DNA of 64,000 bases from Celeribacter sp. HF31 (lineage in GTDB: Bacteria; Pseudomonadota; Alphaproteobacteria; Rhodobacterales; Rhodobacteraceae): assembly GCF_011806455.1 (NCBI RefSeq), contig NZ_JAATOT010000004.1, positions 458,534-522,533 on the forward strand, written 5' to 3'. The position numbers and the translations under genes were made by a program. The notes below the pieces were generated by a model that did not search any database, was not told the DNA's origin, and worked only from the letters and a program-made list of their open reading frames with translations. This document shows, piece by piece, positions 1-9,386 of this stretch (its first letter is position 1; each line of letters starts with the position of its first letter).

Positions 1-1
1 G

Positions 2-64
2 CAGGTGGGGGAGACGCTTTATGAGGGCAATCGGTTTCTCAAGTTCCGGTTGGAAACAGGCTGA
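2..64 (+). CDS. C-terminal end of an unidentified protein (partial)
   Basis: An open frame enters from the left edge and stops with TGA at 62-64. The last 20 codons give a basic, aromatic-containing tail ending ...RFLKFRLETG. Codon use is like that of the neighbours. It would be convergent with trpA, whose stop is 13 bases away. Too little is visible to assign a family, and the frame could be fortuitous because only 63 bases are seen. Confidence 0.35.
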   Translation, partial: QVGETLYEGNRFLKFRLETG

Positions 65-76
65 CGGCGCCAAATA

Positions 77-868
77 TCAGGCGCGGTGTGCCCCATCCGC
101 CAAGGATTTCACATAGGCTGCGACCTCTTCGACCGATTTACCTTCTGCGATCTCGCTGACGATGGCGGAGCCGACCACGGTGCCGTCGGCGACGGCGGCG
201 ATCTCTTCGGCTTTTTCCGGCGTGCGCACGCCGAAGCCCACGATCACCGGCAGGTCGGTCTTGGCTTTGATCCGCGCCACTTCCGGGGCGACATCGGCGC
301 CTGACGCGGCAGCGGCCCCGGTGGTGCCGGTCACGGAGACGTAATAGACAAACCCGGAGGTGTTTTGCAGCACGGTCGGCAGGCGTTTGTCATCGGTCGT
401 GGGGGTTGCCAGACGGATGAAGTTCAGACCGGCTTTTTGCGCCGGAATACAAAGTTCTTCGTCTTCTTCGGGCGGAAGATCCACAACGATCAGCCCGTCG
501 ATCCCGGCCTCGACCGCGTCGACCAGAAACTGATCCACGCCATGGGAATAGATCGGGTTGTAATAGCCCATCAGAACAATCGGCGTTTTGTCATCCGTCT
601 TGCGGAATTCTTTCGCCAGAGCGAGCGTCTTGTTCAGCGTCATGCCCTGATCCAGCGCGCGCTGACCGGCCAGCTGAATGGTTGCGCCATCGGCCATCGG
701 ATCGGTGAAGGGCAGGCCCAGCTCGATGATGTCGACACCCGCCTCGGGCAGCGCCTTGACGATTTCCAGAGATTTCGCCTCATCCGGATCGCCCGCCATG
801 ACATAAGCGACGAAAGCTTTCTTACCAGCGGCTTTCAATTCGGCGAATTTGGCGTCGATACGGGTCAT
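77..868 (-). CDS. trpA: Tryptophan synthase alpha chain
   Basis: TrpA cleaves indole-3-glycerol phosphate to indole and glyceraldehyde 3-phosphate, and indole is channelled to TrpB in the cytoplasmic alpha2-beta2 complex. The 263-aa product is the family's usual length and forms a TIM barrel. Counting from the chosen ATG, the catalytic pair falls at Glu49 (in DIIELGLPF) and Asp60 (in DPMADG), as in known TrpA proteins. The glycine-rich phosphate-binding region [10 protein letters not shown] and GSAIV lies near the C-terminus. The frame is open nine codons further upstream, but the ATG at 868 has a GGAGCC ribosome site and starts the conserved MTRID sequence. No trpB is in view, so the gene is at a distance from it or is the end of an operon outside the window. 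Confidence 0.97.
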   Translation of the reverse strand: MTRIDAKFAELKAAGKKAFVAYVMAGDPDEAKSLEIVKALPEAGVDIIELGLPFTDPMADGATIQLAGQRALDQGMTLNKTLALAKEFRKTDDKTPIVLMGYYNPIYSHGVDQFLVDAVEAGIDGLIVVDLPPEEDEELCIPAQKAGLNFIRLATPTTDDKRLPTVLQNTSGFVYYVSVTGTTGAAAASGADVAPEVARIKAKTDLPVIVGFGVRTPEKAEEIAAVADGTVVGSAIVSEIAEGKSVEEVAAYVKSLADGAHRA

Positions 869-995
869 GTGGCGGCTCCATGGCTGTTTGCGCAACGGGT
901 TTGGCCGATCTTTGACGCAAGTGCAATGGGGAAGGCTTGCGCGAGGCCTCTTTGCACCTTAGACAGCCTAGGAATTTCGGACAAAGGAGGCCGCA

Positions 996-2093
996 ATGGG
1001 CTTCAAGATGGGCATCGTCGGTCTGCCAAACGTGGGCAAATCGACGCTTTTCAATGCGCTGACCAAAACCGCCGCGGCGCAGGCGGCGAACTTTCCGTTC
1101 TGTACCATCGAGCCCAACGTGGGCGACGTGGCGGTGCCGGACCCGCGTTTGGACAAGCTGGCAGAGATTGCCGGCTCGAAACAGATCATCCCGACGCGCA
1201 TGTCCTTCGTGGACATCGCCGGTCTGGTGAAAGGCGCCTCCAAGGGGGAGGGCCTCGGCAACCAGTTCCTCGCGAACATTCGCGAATGTGACGCGATTGC
1301 CCATGTGGTGCGCTGTTTCGAGGACGGGGATGTGACCCACGTCGAGGGCCGCGTCGATCCAGTGGACGATGCGCAGGTCATCGAGATGGAGCTGATGCTC
1401 GCCGATCTGGAAAGCATCGCCAAACGCCGTGCCAATTTGGTGCGCAAGCTCAAGGGCAACGACAAAGAGGCGAAACTCCAAGACGATCTCCTGGCCCGCG
1501 CGCAGGCCGCTTTGGAGGACGATAAACCGGCCCGCACCGTCGAGATCACCGACGAAGAGCGCAAGCAGTGGAACATGCTGCAACTTCTGACGCAAAAGCC
1601 GATCCTCTATGTCTGCAATGTCGAGGAAGAAAACGCCGCCAAGGGCAATGCTTTCTCGGATGCGGTCGCGAAAATGGCCGAGGAGCAGGGCGCAGGCACC
1701 GTGGTGATTTCCGCCAAGATCGAGGAAGAGATTTCGCAACTCGAAGGCGAAGAAGCCGAGATGTTCCTTGAGGAATTGGGGCTGCACGAGGCCGGTCTCG
1801 ACCGTCTCATTCGCGCGGGCTACGAGTTGCTGCACCTTGAGACCTATTTCACGGTTGGCCCGAAAGAGGCCCGCGCCTGGACCATCACCAAAGGCACCGC
1901 CGCGCCGGCCGCCGCCGGTGTGATCCATGGTGACTTTGAGCGTGGCTTCATTCGGGCTGAGACCATCGCCTATGACGATTTCATCGCGTGCAAGGGCGAA
2001 GCGGGCGCGAAAGAAGCGGGCAAGATGCGCGCGGAAGGCAAAAGTTACATCGTGCAGGACGGCGATGTGATGCACTTCCTGTTCAACACCTGA
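996..2093 (+). CDS. ychF: Redox-regulated ribosome-binding ATPase YchF (OBG family)
   Basis: YchF is a universally conserved P-loop NTPase of the Obg family that prefers ATP and binds ribosomes. The 365-aa length is standard. The P-loop GLPNVGKST is at residues 10-18, followed by a [17 protein letters not shown] switch region near residue 70. The C-terminal third holds the TGS domain ([21 protein letters not shown] region). An AAAGGAGG site at 983-990 fixes the start at 996. A second in-frame ATG four codons later is less well placed. It is divergent from trpA across about 127 bases and followed by a hairpin terminator. Confidence 0.97.
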   Translation: MGFKMGIVGLPNVGKSTLFNALTKTAAAQAANFPFCTIEPNVGDVAVPDPRLDKLAEIAGSKQIIPTRMSFVDIAGLVKGASKGEGLGNQFLANIRECDAIAHVVRCFEDGDVTHVEGRVDPVDDAQVIEMELMLADLESIAKRRANLVRKLKGNDKEAKLQDDLLARAQAALEDDKPARTVEITDEERKQWNMLQLLTQKPILYVCNVEEENAAKGNAFSDAVAKMAEEQGAGTVVISAKIEEEISQLEGEEAEMFLEELGLHEAGLDRLIRAGYELLHLETYFTVGPKEARAWTITKGTAAPAAAGVIHGDFERGFIRAETIAYDDFIACKGEAGAKEAGKMRAEGKSYIVQDGDVMHFLFNT

Positions 2094-2115
2094 TCGGGGT
2101 TGAGAGATGATTTGG

Positions 2116-2142
2116 AAAGGCGGTCTTCGGGCCGCCTTTTTC
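2116..2142 (+). terminator. Intrinsic terminator downstream of ychF
   Basis: A GC-rich hairpin (AAAGGCGG pairing with CCGCCTTTT around a TCTTCGGG loop) runs into TTTTTCG. It lies between the convergent ychF and dGTPase-like genes and may serve both directions. Confidence 0.8.
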
Positions 2143-2144
2143 GT

Positions 2145-3485
2145 TTAGAGCCGGTCGAACACCGACCCCATGCGCGGCGCAAACAGCCGCTCATAGGTCT
2201 TGAGCAAAGCCGCATCCGTCATGCTCGCCACATAGTCGCAGATCACCCGCAGATCGCCCGCCGCTTCCGCATAGCGCTCCTGATGATCGCGTGGCAAAAG
2301 CCGCTCGGGATCGGAACAGAGTGCCTCAAACACCGAGACCACCATCTGCTGGCCCTTGAATTCGAGCTGCTGCACGTTGGGGCTTTTGATCACCACTTTG
2401 AACACCAGCTCTTTCAGCGCCTTCAACACCGGACGCCGCGCGGCAGGCAGGCTGGCGCGGTAGCGCAGGAGCGGTTCGGAGAACTCGGGCGCTTCGGTGT
2501 ATTCGACAGCCGTGATCAGATAATTCACAAACCGCGAAATGAAGCGTTTCCGCGTGTCGCGCCCGCCGAACAACCCATCGAGCATCTGGCCATAGACGTC
2601 ATTGCCGAACTGATCCGGGTATTTGTGTTTGAGCATGTCGAGAAAATCGCCGATCTGATCCGCCGACACATGCGTGACAAAATCGTCACGCGTCAAAAGC
2701 GTGAGCGCAATCGCATCCTCCAGATCATGCACCCCGTAGGCGATGTCATCGGCCAGGTCCATGATGCTGCAATCAAAGGATTTATGCAGCGCCTTGCGGT
2801 GTTTCCCGGCCTCCACCTGCCCCATGGCACAAAAAGCGCTGCGGTCTTCGGGGGAGAGCGGGGCGAGTACCCATTCCACCACGTCCTGCTCGCTGTCGAG
2901 GTAACATTTCGGCGGCGTCGAGGCCTCTGTGTCGATCAGCTTGAGCGTGTCAGGGCGGTCGCTCAGTTTGGGCCTGAGCGCGGAGTTGCGGGCCTGCGCG
3001 TAGGAGACCGGGTATTTCAACAGGCCCAAAAGGCTGCGCCGGGTGAGGTTTGCACCACTCTGCGCGGAAAAGCTCTCAAGCCGGGACAGGATGCGCAGGC
3101 TCTGGCCATTGCCCTCGAACCCGCCCGCTTCGCGCATACAGTAATTCAGCGCCACTTCGCCGCCATGACCGAACGGCGGATGGCCCAGATCGTGCGAACA
3201 GCCGATCGCATGGATCATCGAACGATCCGGCAGATGGGCGGTGGCGGGATGTGTGGGGAAACTCTGTTCCAACTGGCGCGCGAGGCCACCGGCGATCTGC
3301 GCGACTTCCAGCGAATGCGTCAGACGGGTGCGATAGAAATCGCTGTCGCCGAGGTTGAGGATTTGCGTCTTGCCCTGAAGCCGCCGAAAGGAGGCGGAAT
3401 GGATCACGCGCGCATAATCGACGTCGCCCGCCCCGCGCGCGTCCTCGGAATGCCCGCTCCATGTCTCTCTGCGTTCAAGCCACAT
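2145..3485 (-). CDS. dGTPase-like deoxyguanosinetriphosphate triphosphohydrolase (HD domain)
   Basis: A member of the dGTPase/Dgt-like HD phosphohydrolases, which hydrolyse dNTPs to deoxynucleoside and triphosphate. The metal-binding HD set is visible: the R-T-R-L-T-H-S-L-E segment (first His), then SHDLGHPPFGHGGE (His-Asp pair), and further acidic residues in DLADDIAYGVHDLED. The product is 446 aa. The frame is open for 32 more codons upstream, but the ATG at 3485 has a GAGGAGG ribosome site six bases before it and starts MWLERRET, so I prefer it. An alternative ATG is at 3515. The upstream neighbour on this strand is the phytase-like gene, about 110 bases away. Confidence 0.92.
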   Translation of the reverse strand: MWLERRETWSGHSEDARGAGDVDYARVIHSASFRRLQGKTQILNLGDSDFYRTRLTHSLEVAQIAGGLARQLEQSFPTHPATAHLPDRSMIHAIGCSHDLGHPPFGHGGEVALNYCMREAGGFEGNGQSLRILSRLESFSAQSGANLTRRSLLGLLKYPVSYAQARNSALRPKLSDRPDTLKLIDTEASTPPKCYLDSEQDVVEWVLAPLSPEDRSAFCAMGQVEAGKHRKALHKSFDCSIMDLADDIAYGVHDLEDAIALTLLTRDDFVTHVSADQIGDFLDMLKHKYPDQFGNDVYGQMLDGLFGGRDTRKRFISRFVNYLITAVEYTEAPEFSEPLLRYRASLPAARRPVLKALKELVFKVVIKSPNVQQLEFKGQQMVVSVFEALCSDPERLLPRDHQERYAEAAGDLRVICDYVASMTDAALLKTYERLFAPRMGSVFDRL

Positions 3486-3597
3486 CTGCGCCTCCTCGTG
3501 GTTCGGGCGCACCATATGGGGCGCGTGGAGGGAAGGCCAGATGGGGAAACCCCGGAGCGGCACGATGAGGAAAAGGCGCACCGCTCCGGGGCAGAGA

Positions 3598-4908
3598 TTA
3601 TTCCGCCTTCAAAAACTCGGCGACGTCGAGAAGGATCATCTCGTTGTCGTCAACGCGGCCTTGCTGGCGACCGGTCGAGAAGGGGTAGTTGTTGTCATTG
3701 GCGACGACGATGGTGGTCTCGTCCACACGGTCCACATCCTCGATGGTGAAATAGGGGAAGGTGTAGACCCCATCCATCGTGCCACGCGGCGCGATGCCGT
3801 CGGGGTCCTGAATGTCCATCAGGTCGATATAGGCGATTTTTTCCAAGACATTGTTCTCGTCCATCCGCTCCAGATCAATCAGGTAGATGCGTTTGAACAT
3901 CGCCGGATTTTCGGACCAGCCTTCGCGCGGATCGCCTTGGAAGTTGTCGCGCTCGATGATCAGACCACGGGTGCCTTCGATCAGGTTGAAATCGCCGATG
4001 GCGTGGTTTTCGTCCTCAAGCGGGAAGTAACGCACCGTGTCACCCCATGCGCCGGTTTCGGTGGACAGTTCGAACATCGACAGAACCGGCTTGCCGCCGA
4101 CATGTTTCTTGCCGCCGGTTTCCGGGTCATAGACCGGCTTTTCCAACAGCGGGTAGAGGGTTTTCATATCCTCGGACAAAGCCATGCCCTCATAGCCGCC
4201 GGAACGGTAGGAGACGACCGTGTCGGGCAGGGCGCCGCCGGGGTTCGGCGTGGCGACAAAGAAGTTGTCCGGCGATTGGATCAACTCACCGCCCGGCTCG
4301 GTCGCCAGCACGCGGAGCACCTCGCCCTCAGCATTCACTTCGATGATCCACGGACCGAATTCGTCACCGATCCAGTAGGTGTCACCCACGGGCTGGATGG
4401 ATTCGATGTCGAAATCCGCACCCGTCAGCGCCCGCAGATCTGTGGCTTCGTTCATGATCGGGAAGGGCACTTTGTGGTCCGGGTCCGACAGTTGCACGGT
4501 CTTCTCGATGGCCACGCGGCCCGTCTCCCAATCGACTTTGACGATGTTGAACATCAGGATGACGTCGGAGGAGTTGGCTTTCGCGCCAAAGCCGTTGTCG
4601 GTCAGCACGAGGAAACGGTCATCGCCCAAGGAGCGGATGCCGGAAAACCCCTGAAGCGGCTGGCCGGGGAAGGGGAGCGCGAGGCCGGTGGCCTCTTGGA
4701 AATTGTCATAGAGCACCTCGTTGCGCGCGCCATTGGTGAAGCGGCCGGAGGTGTTGTAATAGGGCGAGGCGCCTTCGGGGGCGGGGACGAAGCTATGGCC
4801 GGTCAGTTCGGCCTGTGCCTTGAGCGTGGCGGGGAAGGCCTCTTGCGCCTGGGCGGTGCTGGCAAGCATGAGTGCCGCGAGGGCTGCGCCGTAAACGGGT
4901 TTGGTCAT
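3598..4908 (-). CDS. Secreted esterase-like activity of phytase family protein
   Basis: The 436-aa protein starts with a Sec signal peptide (positive MTKP start, hydrophobic core AALAALMLAS, AQA-type cleavage site around residues 20-22). The mature part matches the 'esterase-like activity of phytase' family. These are beta-propeller-like periplasmic proteins with repeated GFSGIR..DDRFLVLTDNGFG and DIESIQPVGDTYWIGDEFGPW segments and many Asp/Glu residues for metal binding. The frame is open 43 codons upstream, but the signal peptide and an AGGACA site place the start at 4908. The true substrate is unknown for most family members. Operon membership is unclear because flanking genes are unrelated. 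Confidence 0.88.
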   Translation of the reverse strand: MTKPVYGAALAALMLASTAQAQEAFPATLKAQAELTGHSFVPAPEGASPYYNTSGRFTNGARNEVLYDNFQEATGLALPFPGQPLQGFSGIRSLGDDRFLVLTDNGFGAKANSSDVILMFNIVKVDWETGRVAIEKTVQLSDPDHKVPFPIMNEATDLRALTGADFDIESIQPVGDTYWIGDEFGPWIIEVNAEGEVLRVLATEPGGELIQSPDNFFVATPNPGGALPDTVVSYRSGGYEGMALSEDMKTLYPLLEKPVYDPETGGKKHVGGKPVLSMFELSTETGAWGDTVRYFPLEDENHAIGDFNLIEGTRGLIIERDNFQGDPREGWSENPAMFKRIYLIDLERMDENNVLEKIAYIDLMDIQDPDGIAPRGTMDGVYTFPYFTIEDVDRVDETTIVVANDNNYPFSTGRQQGRVDDNEMILLDVAEFLKAE

Positions 4909-5053
4909 GTCACTGTCCTGTGTGATTTCTGTGTGATGCGTTTCTTGTGCGCTCGGGCGCTTGGCGGCCCAAAGCGATGCGCGCAAGGAACCGAAGAAAC
5001 GCAACGGATTTGCGACCGTTTGGTCAAAATCCCACAAAACTTGCGTGACAGGA

Positions 5054-6451
5054 TCACATCAGCTTGCGCATCATCCCCAGCGCGCGTTTGCGCCAGCCTT
5101 TGAACGGCGGCTCGGCGATGGCCATGCCGTTGCGCTTGGCCTGCCGCACCACGGGTTTCGGATGCGAAAACGTCTCAAAGCCTGCGCGGCCATGATAGAC
5201 GCCTTGACCGGAGGCGCCGACACCGCCAAACGGCAAGGTGCCAAAGCCCACATGGATCGCCACATCGTTGACCGTCACGCCCCCGGAGATGGAATGGTCG
5301 AGCCACAACTCTTGCTCGTCTTTGTTGTCCGAGAAGACATAAAGCGCCAGCGGATGGTCGCGCGCGGCAACGAAGTTTAGCGCCTCTTGCGGGTCGTCAT
5401 AGGGGATGAGCGGCAGGATCGGACCGAAGATTTCCTCCTGCATCAAGGCGATGTCTTGCGGCGGATCGAGCACCACCGTGGGGGCGAATTTGCGGGCGTT
5501 GCCTGTGGCCCCTTCGAGGCGCAGGATTTGCGCACCGCGGGCCTCAGCCTCTGCCAGCATCGCGGTCAGCCGGGCATGATGGCGTTCGGAAACGATCGCG
5601 GCGTAGTCGTCGCTTTCGGGGCCTTTAGGGAAGAAATGCATGAAGCCGCCCATGATCGCATCGGCGACGGCCAGCATTTTCTTGCGCGGCACCAAGACGT
5701 AATCGGGCGCGACACAGACCTGCCCGGCATTCATCGCCTTGCCCCAGGCAATCCGCCGCCCCGCGCGGTCGAGATCGGCGCCGGGCATGATCACGGCGGG
5801 GCTTTTGCCACCCAGCTCCAAGGTGACAGGCGTCAGGTTACGCGCCGCCGCCTCGGCCACCTTGCGCCCGACCGCGGTGGAGCCGGTGAAGAACAGATGA
5901 TCAAATGGGAGCGCGGAAAACGCCTCTGCGACCTCCGGCCCGCCGGTGACGGTCGCGATCTCTTCGGGGGCGAAGGCGCCTGAGAGCATCTCGGCCAAAA
6001 CCTCAGAGGTGCGGGGCGTCAATTCAGAGGGTTTGAGCATCACGCGATTGCCCGCCGCCAAAGCCGCGACCATCGGCGCCAGGGCCAGCTGCACCGGGAA
6101 ATTCCACGGTGAGATGATGCCGACAACGCCCAAGGGCTGCGGCCGGATTTCGGCGCGGGCGGGTTTATAGACCAGCGGCACAGGCGCGCGACGGACCCGC
6201 ATCCAGCGTTTCAAATGCCGTTTGGCCTGACGAATTTCGCCCAGAACCAGATCGATGTCGTAGAGGCGGCTTTCCATCGCGGGGCGATGGGAAAAGTCAT
6301 CTGACATCGCTGCGATCAGTGCGGGTTCGGCCGAGAGCAATGCCTCTTGCAACCGCGTCAAACGGTCCAGCCGCAGGTCCAATTCGATAAGGGGCTGACC
6401 GCGCTGGGCGGTCTTTTGGCTGCGGAACAGCTCTGCTATTTGGGCGGTCAT
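5054..6451 (-). CDS. Coniferyl-aldehyde-type aldehyde dehydrogenase
   Basis: An NAD(P)-dependent aldehyde dehydrogenase of the membrane-associated/coniferyl aldehyde subfamily (465 aa). Landmarks in order are GIISPWNFPVQL, the cofactor segment FTGSTAVGRKVAE, the catalytic Glu in LELGGKSP, and the catalytic Cys in NAGQVCVAPDY. The C-terminus is basic (KRNGM...KGWRKRALGMMRKLM), typical of the subfamily that includes fatty-aldehyde enzymes, so the substrate could be an aromatic or long-chain aldehyde. The ATG at 6451 has a GAGAGG site. Two other in-frame ATGs lie just upstream. Confidence 0.9.
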   Translation of the reverse strand: MTAQIAELFRSQKTAQRGQPLIELDLRLDRLTRLQEALLSAEPALIAAMSDDFSHRPAMESRLYDIDLVLGEIRQAKRHLKRWMRVRRAPVPLVYKPARAEIRPQPLGVVGIISPWNFPVQLALAPMVAALAAGNRVMLKPSELTPRTSEVLAEMLSGAFAPEEIATVTGGPEVAEAFSALPFDHLFFTGSTAVGRKVAEAAARNLTPVTLELGGKSPAVIMPGADLDRAGRRIAWGKAMNAGQVCVAPDYVLVPRKKMLAVADAIMGGFMHFFPKGPESDDYAAIVSERHHARLTAMLAEAEARGAQILRLEGATGNARKFAPTVVLDPPQDIALMQEEIFGPILPLIPYDDPQEALNFVAARDHPLALYVFSDNKDEQELWLDHSISGGVTVNDVAIHVGFGTLPFGGVGASGQGVYHGRAGFETFSHPKPVVRQAKRNGMAIAEPPFKGWRKRALGMMRKLM

Positions 6452-6867
6452 GTCGGCCTCTCGCATCGTTTCGGGCATTCAGCCAGAAAAGATGGGCAAG
6501 AAAAAGGCCCGCCAGACGCGTCAGACGCCGTTGCGGCTCAGGACGCGGCGTAACGTGGCGCGAAACCCGTTGCGCGATGGTTCCCACAAACAGCCCAACA
6601 CAAAGGCGAAAGGTCTGATCTCGGTCATGTCTCGGGTCCCCCAAACAACACGGACAGATGCGTTTAACGCGCTGTTAAGGGTAAAATGTCTCAGTCCGGT
6701 GACAGCTCTGCGAAATCGCTGTGACGCAAAGGGCATGCGGGGTGCCCCCACGACGGCCAAACTGCCTAAAAACTCTGCAAATTGAAGCACATTCCAACTG
6801 TTCTCTGGATTACCGCAAATGCATCTATTACCATGAGGGGCAATGAAAGTTGTGCAAGGGTTCAGGG
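6452..6867. other. Intergenic region between divergent aldehyde dehydrogenase and ugd
   Basis: This 416-base stretch should hold the promoters of two divergent genes. I see no confident -35/-10 pair. A 35-codon open frame on the minus strand (6521-6628, starting MTEIRPFAF) lies just upstream of the aldehyde dehydrogenase but lacks a convincing ribosome site and any recognisable motif. The right-hand part (6780-6860) is AT-richer and is the likelier promoter area for ugd. Confidence 0.4.
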
Positions 6868-8034
6868 ATGAAGATTGCGGTTGCCGGGATCGGCTATGTG
6901 GGGATGTCGAACGCGGTTTTGCTCGCGCAGCATCATGAAGTTGTCGCGGTGGACATTTCCGAGAGCCGCGTCCAGATGGTCAACGGGCGGCAATCTCCGA
7001 TTGTCGATGCGGAACTTGAGGACTTTCTCGCGCACAAAGAGCTGAACCTGTCGGCGACGACGGACGGGGCTTCGGCCTACACCGGCGCGGATTTCGTCAT
7101 CGTGGCGACGCCCACGAATTACGACACCAAATCCAATTATTTCGACACCTCCTCCGTGGAGGCCGTGATCGCGCAGGTGATCGCGGTGAACCCGACCGCC
7201 ACAATCGTCGTGAAATCCACCATCCCCGTGGGCTTTGTCACCCGCGTGCGCGCCGAGATGGCCACCGATCAGGTGATCTTTTCGCCGGAATTCCTGCGCG
7301 AGGGCCGCGCGCTTTACGACAACCTGCATCCCTCCCGGATCATCGTCGGCGAACAATCCGAGCGCGCCCGCACCTTTGCCGATCTTCTGGTCGAGGGCGC
7401 GGTGGACAAGGATGTGTCGGTGCTCTTCACCGACGCCGATGAGGCCGAGGCGATCAAACTTTTCGCCAACACCTATCTCGCGATGCGCGTGGCGTTTTTC
7501 AACGAGTTGGACAGCTACGCCATGGCGCGCGGCATGGACACGCGCCAGATCATCGACGGCATCGGGTTGGACCCGCGCATCGGCAGCCATTACAACAACC
7601 CGTCCTTCGGCTACGGCGGCTATTGCCTTCCGAAAGACACCAAACAGTTGCTCGCAAACTATTCCGAAGTGCCGCAAAACCTGATCGCGGCCATCGTGGA
7701 AACCAACCGCACGCGCAAGGATTTCCTCGCCGATCAAATCATCGCCAAAGGCCCCAAGGTCGTGGGCGTCTACCGTCTGGTGATGAAAGCGGGCTCGGAC
7801 AATTTCCGCCAGTCGTCCATTCAGGGCATCATGAAGCGGATCAAGGCCAAGGGCATCGAAGTGATCGTCTATGAGCCGGTGCTGGACGACGACGATTTCT
7901 TTGGCTCGCGTGTGGTGCGCGACCTGGAGGCGTTCAAGGCGGAAGCCGATGTCATCGTCGCCAACCGTATGACCGATGATGTCGCGGATGTCGCGGACAA
8001 GATCTTTACCCGCGACCTGTTCCACGCTGACTAA
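6868..8034 (+). CDS. ugd: UDP-glucose 6-dehydrogenase
   Basis: Oxidises UDP-glucose twice with NAD to UDP-glucuronate, a precursor of acidic surface polysaccharides. The 388-aa protein is the short bacterial form. It has a Rossmann motif GIGYVG at residues 7-12, VKSTIPVGF in the middle, the substrate-binding SPEFLREG, and catalytic Cys253 in GGYCLPKDT. The ATG at 6868 starts MKIAVAG; a TTG six codons earlier is in frame but adds nothing conserved. The next gene starts 25 bases downstream, so the pair is probably one operon making UDP-glucuronate and then UDP-galacturonate. Confidence 0.95.
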   Translation: MKIAVAGIGYVGMSNAVLLAQHHEVVAVDISESRVQMVNGRQSPIVDAELEDFLAHKELNLSATTDGASAYTGADFVIVATPTNYDTKSNYFDTSSVEAVIAQVIAVNPTATIVVKSTIPVGFVTRVRAEMATDQVIFSPEFLREGRALYDNLHPSRIIVGEQSERARTFADLLVEGAVDKDVSVLFTDADEAEAIKLFANTYLAMRVAFFNELDSYAMARGMDTRQIIDGIGLDPRIGSHYNNPSFGYGGYCLPKDTKQLLANYSEVPQNLIAAIVETNRTRKDFLADQIIAKGPKVVGVYRLVMKAGSDNFRQSSIQGIMKRIKAKGIEVIVYEPVLDDDDFFGSRVVRDLEAFKAEADVIVANRMTDDVADVADKIFTRDLFHAD

Positions 8035-8059
8035 CGACGCCGACCAAGGACTGCTCCCC

Positions 8060-9070
8060 ATGCCCACCGCTCTCGTCACCGGCGCCGCCGGGTTCATTGG
8101 CTCTTTCGTTTGCCGCACCCTCTTGGAAGAAGGCTGGCGTGTCATAGGCCTAGACTGCCTGTCGGATTACTACGATGTCGCCCTCAAGGAACGCCGCGAA
8201 GAAACGCTGTCGGCCTATGACGGCTACCGCTCCGTGCATGACAAGGTCGAGACCCCCGGTCTCTTGATGTCTTTGTTTGCGGAGGAAAAGCCCGATGTGG
8301 TGATCCACCTCGCGGCCCAGGCGGGTGTGCGCTATTCGATCGAGAACCCGCGGTCTTACCTCGAGAGCAACATCATCGGTACGTTTGAACTTCTGGAGGC
8401 GGCGCGGGCCTATCCGCCGAAGCACATGCTCTTGGCCTCGACCTCTTCGGCCTATGGCGCCAACACCGTGATGCCCTATCAGGAGACGGTGAAGGCCGAC
8501 CACCAAATGTCGTTTTATGCGGCCACGAAAAAATCGACCGAAAGCATGGCGCACAGCTACGCGCATCTTTTCGACCTGCCGATCACCGTGTTCCGATTTT
8601 TCACCGTCTATGGCCCTTGGGGGCGCCCCGACATGGCGCTGTTTAAATTCACCAAGGCGATCCTCGAAGGTAAGCCCATCGACGTCTACAATTACGGCGA
8701 CATGAAGCGCGATTTCACCTATGTCGAAGACCTCGTGCACGCCATACGTCTGCTGATCGACGCGGTGCCGGTGCGGCCCGAAGACGGCGTGGTCGAGGAG
8801 GGCGACAGCCTCTCGCCCGTGGCGCCCTACCGTGTGGTGAACATCGGCAACTCGGACGCCGTGCAGCTCACCGATTTCATTGCCGCCATCGAGGCCGCCA
8901 CCGGCCAGACCGCAGACCGCAACCTGATGGAAATGCAGCCAGGCGATGTGCCCGCGACCTGGGCCGATGCCTCTTTGCTCAAACGCCTGACGGGCTACGC
9001 GCCGAAAACCTCCGTGCCCGAAGGTGTGGCGAATTTCGTGCGCTGGTATCGGCAATATTACAACGCCTGA
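8060..9070 (+). CDS. UDP-glucuronate 4-epimerase (extended SDR)
   Basis: A 336-aa extended short-chain dehydrogenase/reductase. It has TGAAGFIGS at residues 6-14, HLAAQAGVRYS, the Ser in ASTSSAYG, and the Tyr-x-x-x-Lys catalytic motif in YAATKKS. The PWGRPDMALFKF segment and sequence tail match nucleotide-sugar 4-epimerases that convert UDP-glucuronate to UDP-galacturonate. It could instead be annotated as a generic NAD-dependent epimerase. AAGGA at 8045-8049 precedes the start. Pairing with ugd supports a role in capsule or exopolysaccharide precursor supply, although no glycosyltransferases are next to it because a tRNA-borne island follows. Confidence 0.93.
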   Translation: MPTALVTGAAGFIGSFVCRTLLEEGWRVIGLDCLSDYYDVALKERREETLSAYDGYRSVHDKVETPGLLMSLFAEEKPDVVIHLAAQAGVRYSIENPRSYLESNIIGTFELLEAARAYPPKHMLLASTSSAYGANTVMPYQETVKADHQMSFYAATKKSTESMAHSYAHLFDLPITVFRFFTVYGPWGRPDMALFKFTKAILEGKPIDVYNYGDMKRDFTYVEDLVHAIRLLIDAVPVRPEDGVVEEGDSLSPVAPYRVVNIGNSDAVQLTDFIAAIEAATGQTADRNLMEMQPGDVPATWADASLLKRLTGYAPKTSVPEGVANFVRWYRQYYNA

Positions 9071-9147
9071 TCGCCGGCGCTTTTCAGGGCGATGTGACGT
9101 GAGATTTTGCCTTGTGTCTCTGTGACGGCTCCATTACACGGGTCGAC

Positions 9148-9237
9148 GGAGACGTGGCCGAGTGGTCGAAGGCGCTCCCCTGCTAAGGGAGTAGGCGGGA
9201 AACCGTCTCGAGGGTTCGAATCCCTTCGTCTCCGCCA
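9148..9237 (+). tRNA. tRNA-Ser (anticodon GCT)
   Basis: The GGAGACG acceptor strand at 9148-9154 pairs with CGTCTCC at 9227-9233. It has discriminator G and an encoded CCA at 9235-9237. The anticodon arm is CTCCC-CTGCTAA-GGGAG with anticodon GCT at 9182-9184. There is a long class II variable arm and a GGGTTCGAATCCC T arm. The 3' end of the gene is the integration site of the adjacent island; the tRNA is left intact. Confidence 0.98.
9224..9237 (+). repeat. attL core within tRNA-Ser 3' end
   Basis: CTTCGTCTCCGCCA overlaps the 3' half of the T arm, the acceptor strand and the CCA of tRNA-Ser. It is repeated exactly at 20840-20853. Confidence 0.92.
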
Positions 9238-9262
9238 CCATACCATTTCCAAGAGTTTGATT

Positions 9263-9288
9263 GGGTCGCCCCTGGCGGCCCTTTTGCT
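9263..9288 (+). terminator. Terminator after tRNA-Ser, carried on the island side
   Basis: GGGTCGCC pairs with GGCGGCCC (one T-G wobble) around CCT, followed by TTTTGCTTTG. Because it lies beyond the attL core, the tRNA now uses a terminator supplied by the island. Confidence 0.65.
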
Positions 9289-9357
9289 TTGTTTTGTTGG
9301 GAAATACGAGCGTTCTTGATTGCCTTGAGTTTTCTTCGGTGATGCCTATATTCGTTC

Positions 9358-9381
9358 CTTGAGTGGTATGGAATGTGGTAT
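9358..9381 (+). repeat. Left copy of 24-base direct repeat (candidate integrase arm site)
   Basis: CTTGAGTGGTAT + three bases + ATGTGGTAT. The same structure is at 20754-20777, 21 of 24 bases identical; only the central three bases differ. The left copy ends five bases before the integrase start codon, in the position of its ribosome site and promoter, which suggests integrase binding with autoregulation. Confidence 0.6.
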
Positions 9382-9386
9382 TTTTA

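Noticed and set aside
6521..6628. A 35-codon minus-strand frame (MTEIRPFAF...) between the aldehyde dehydrogenase and ugd genes.
   Set aside because: No good ribosome site, no recognisable motif and no independent support; noted only in the intergenic entry.
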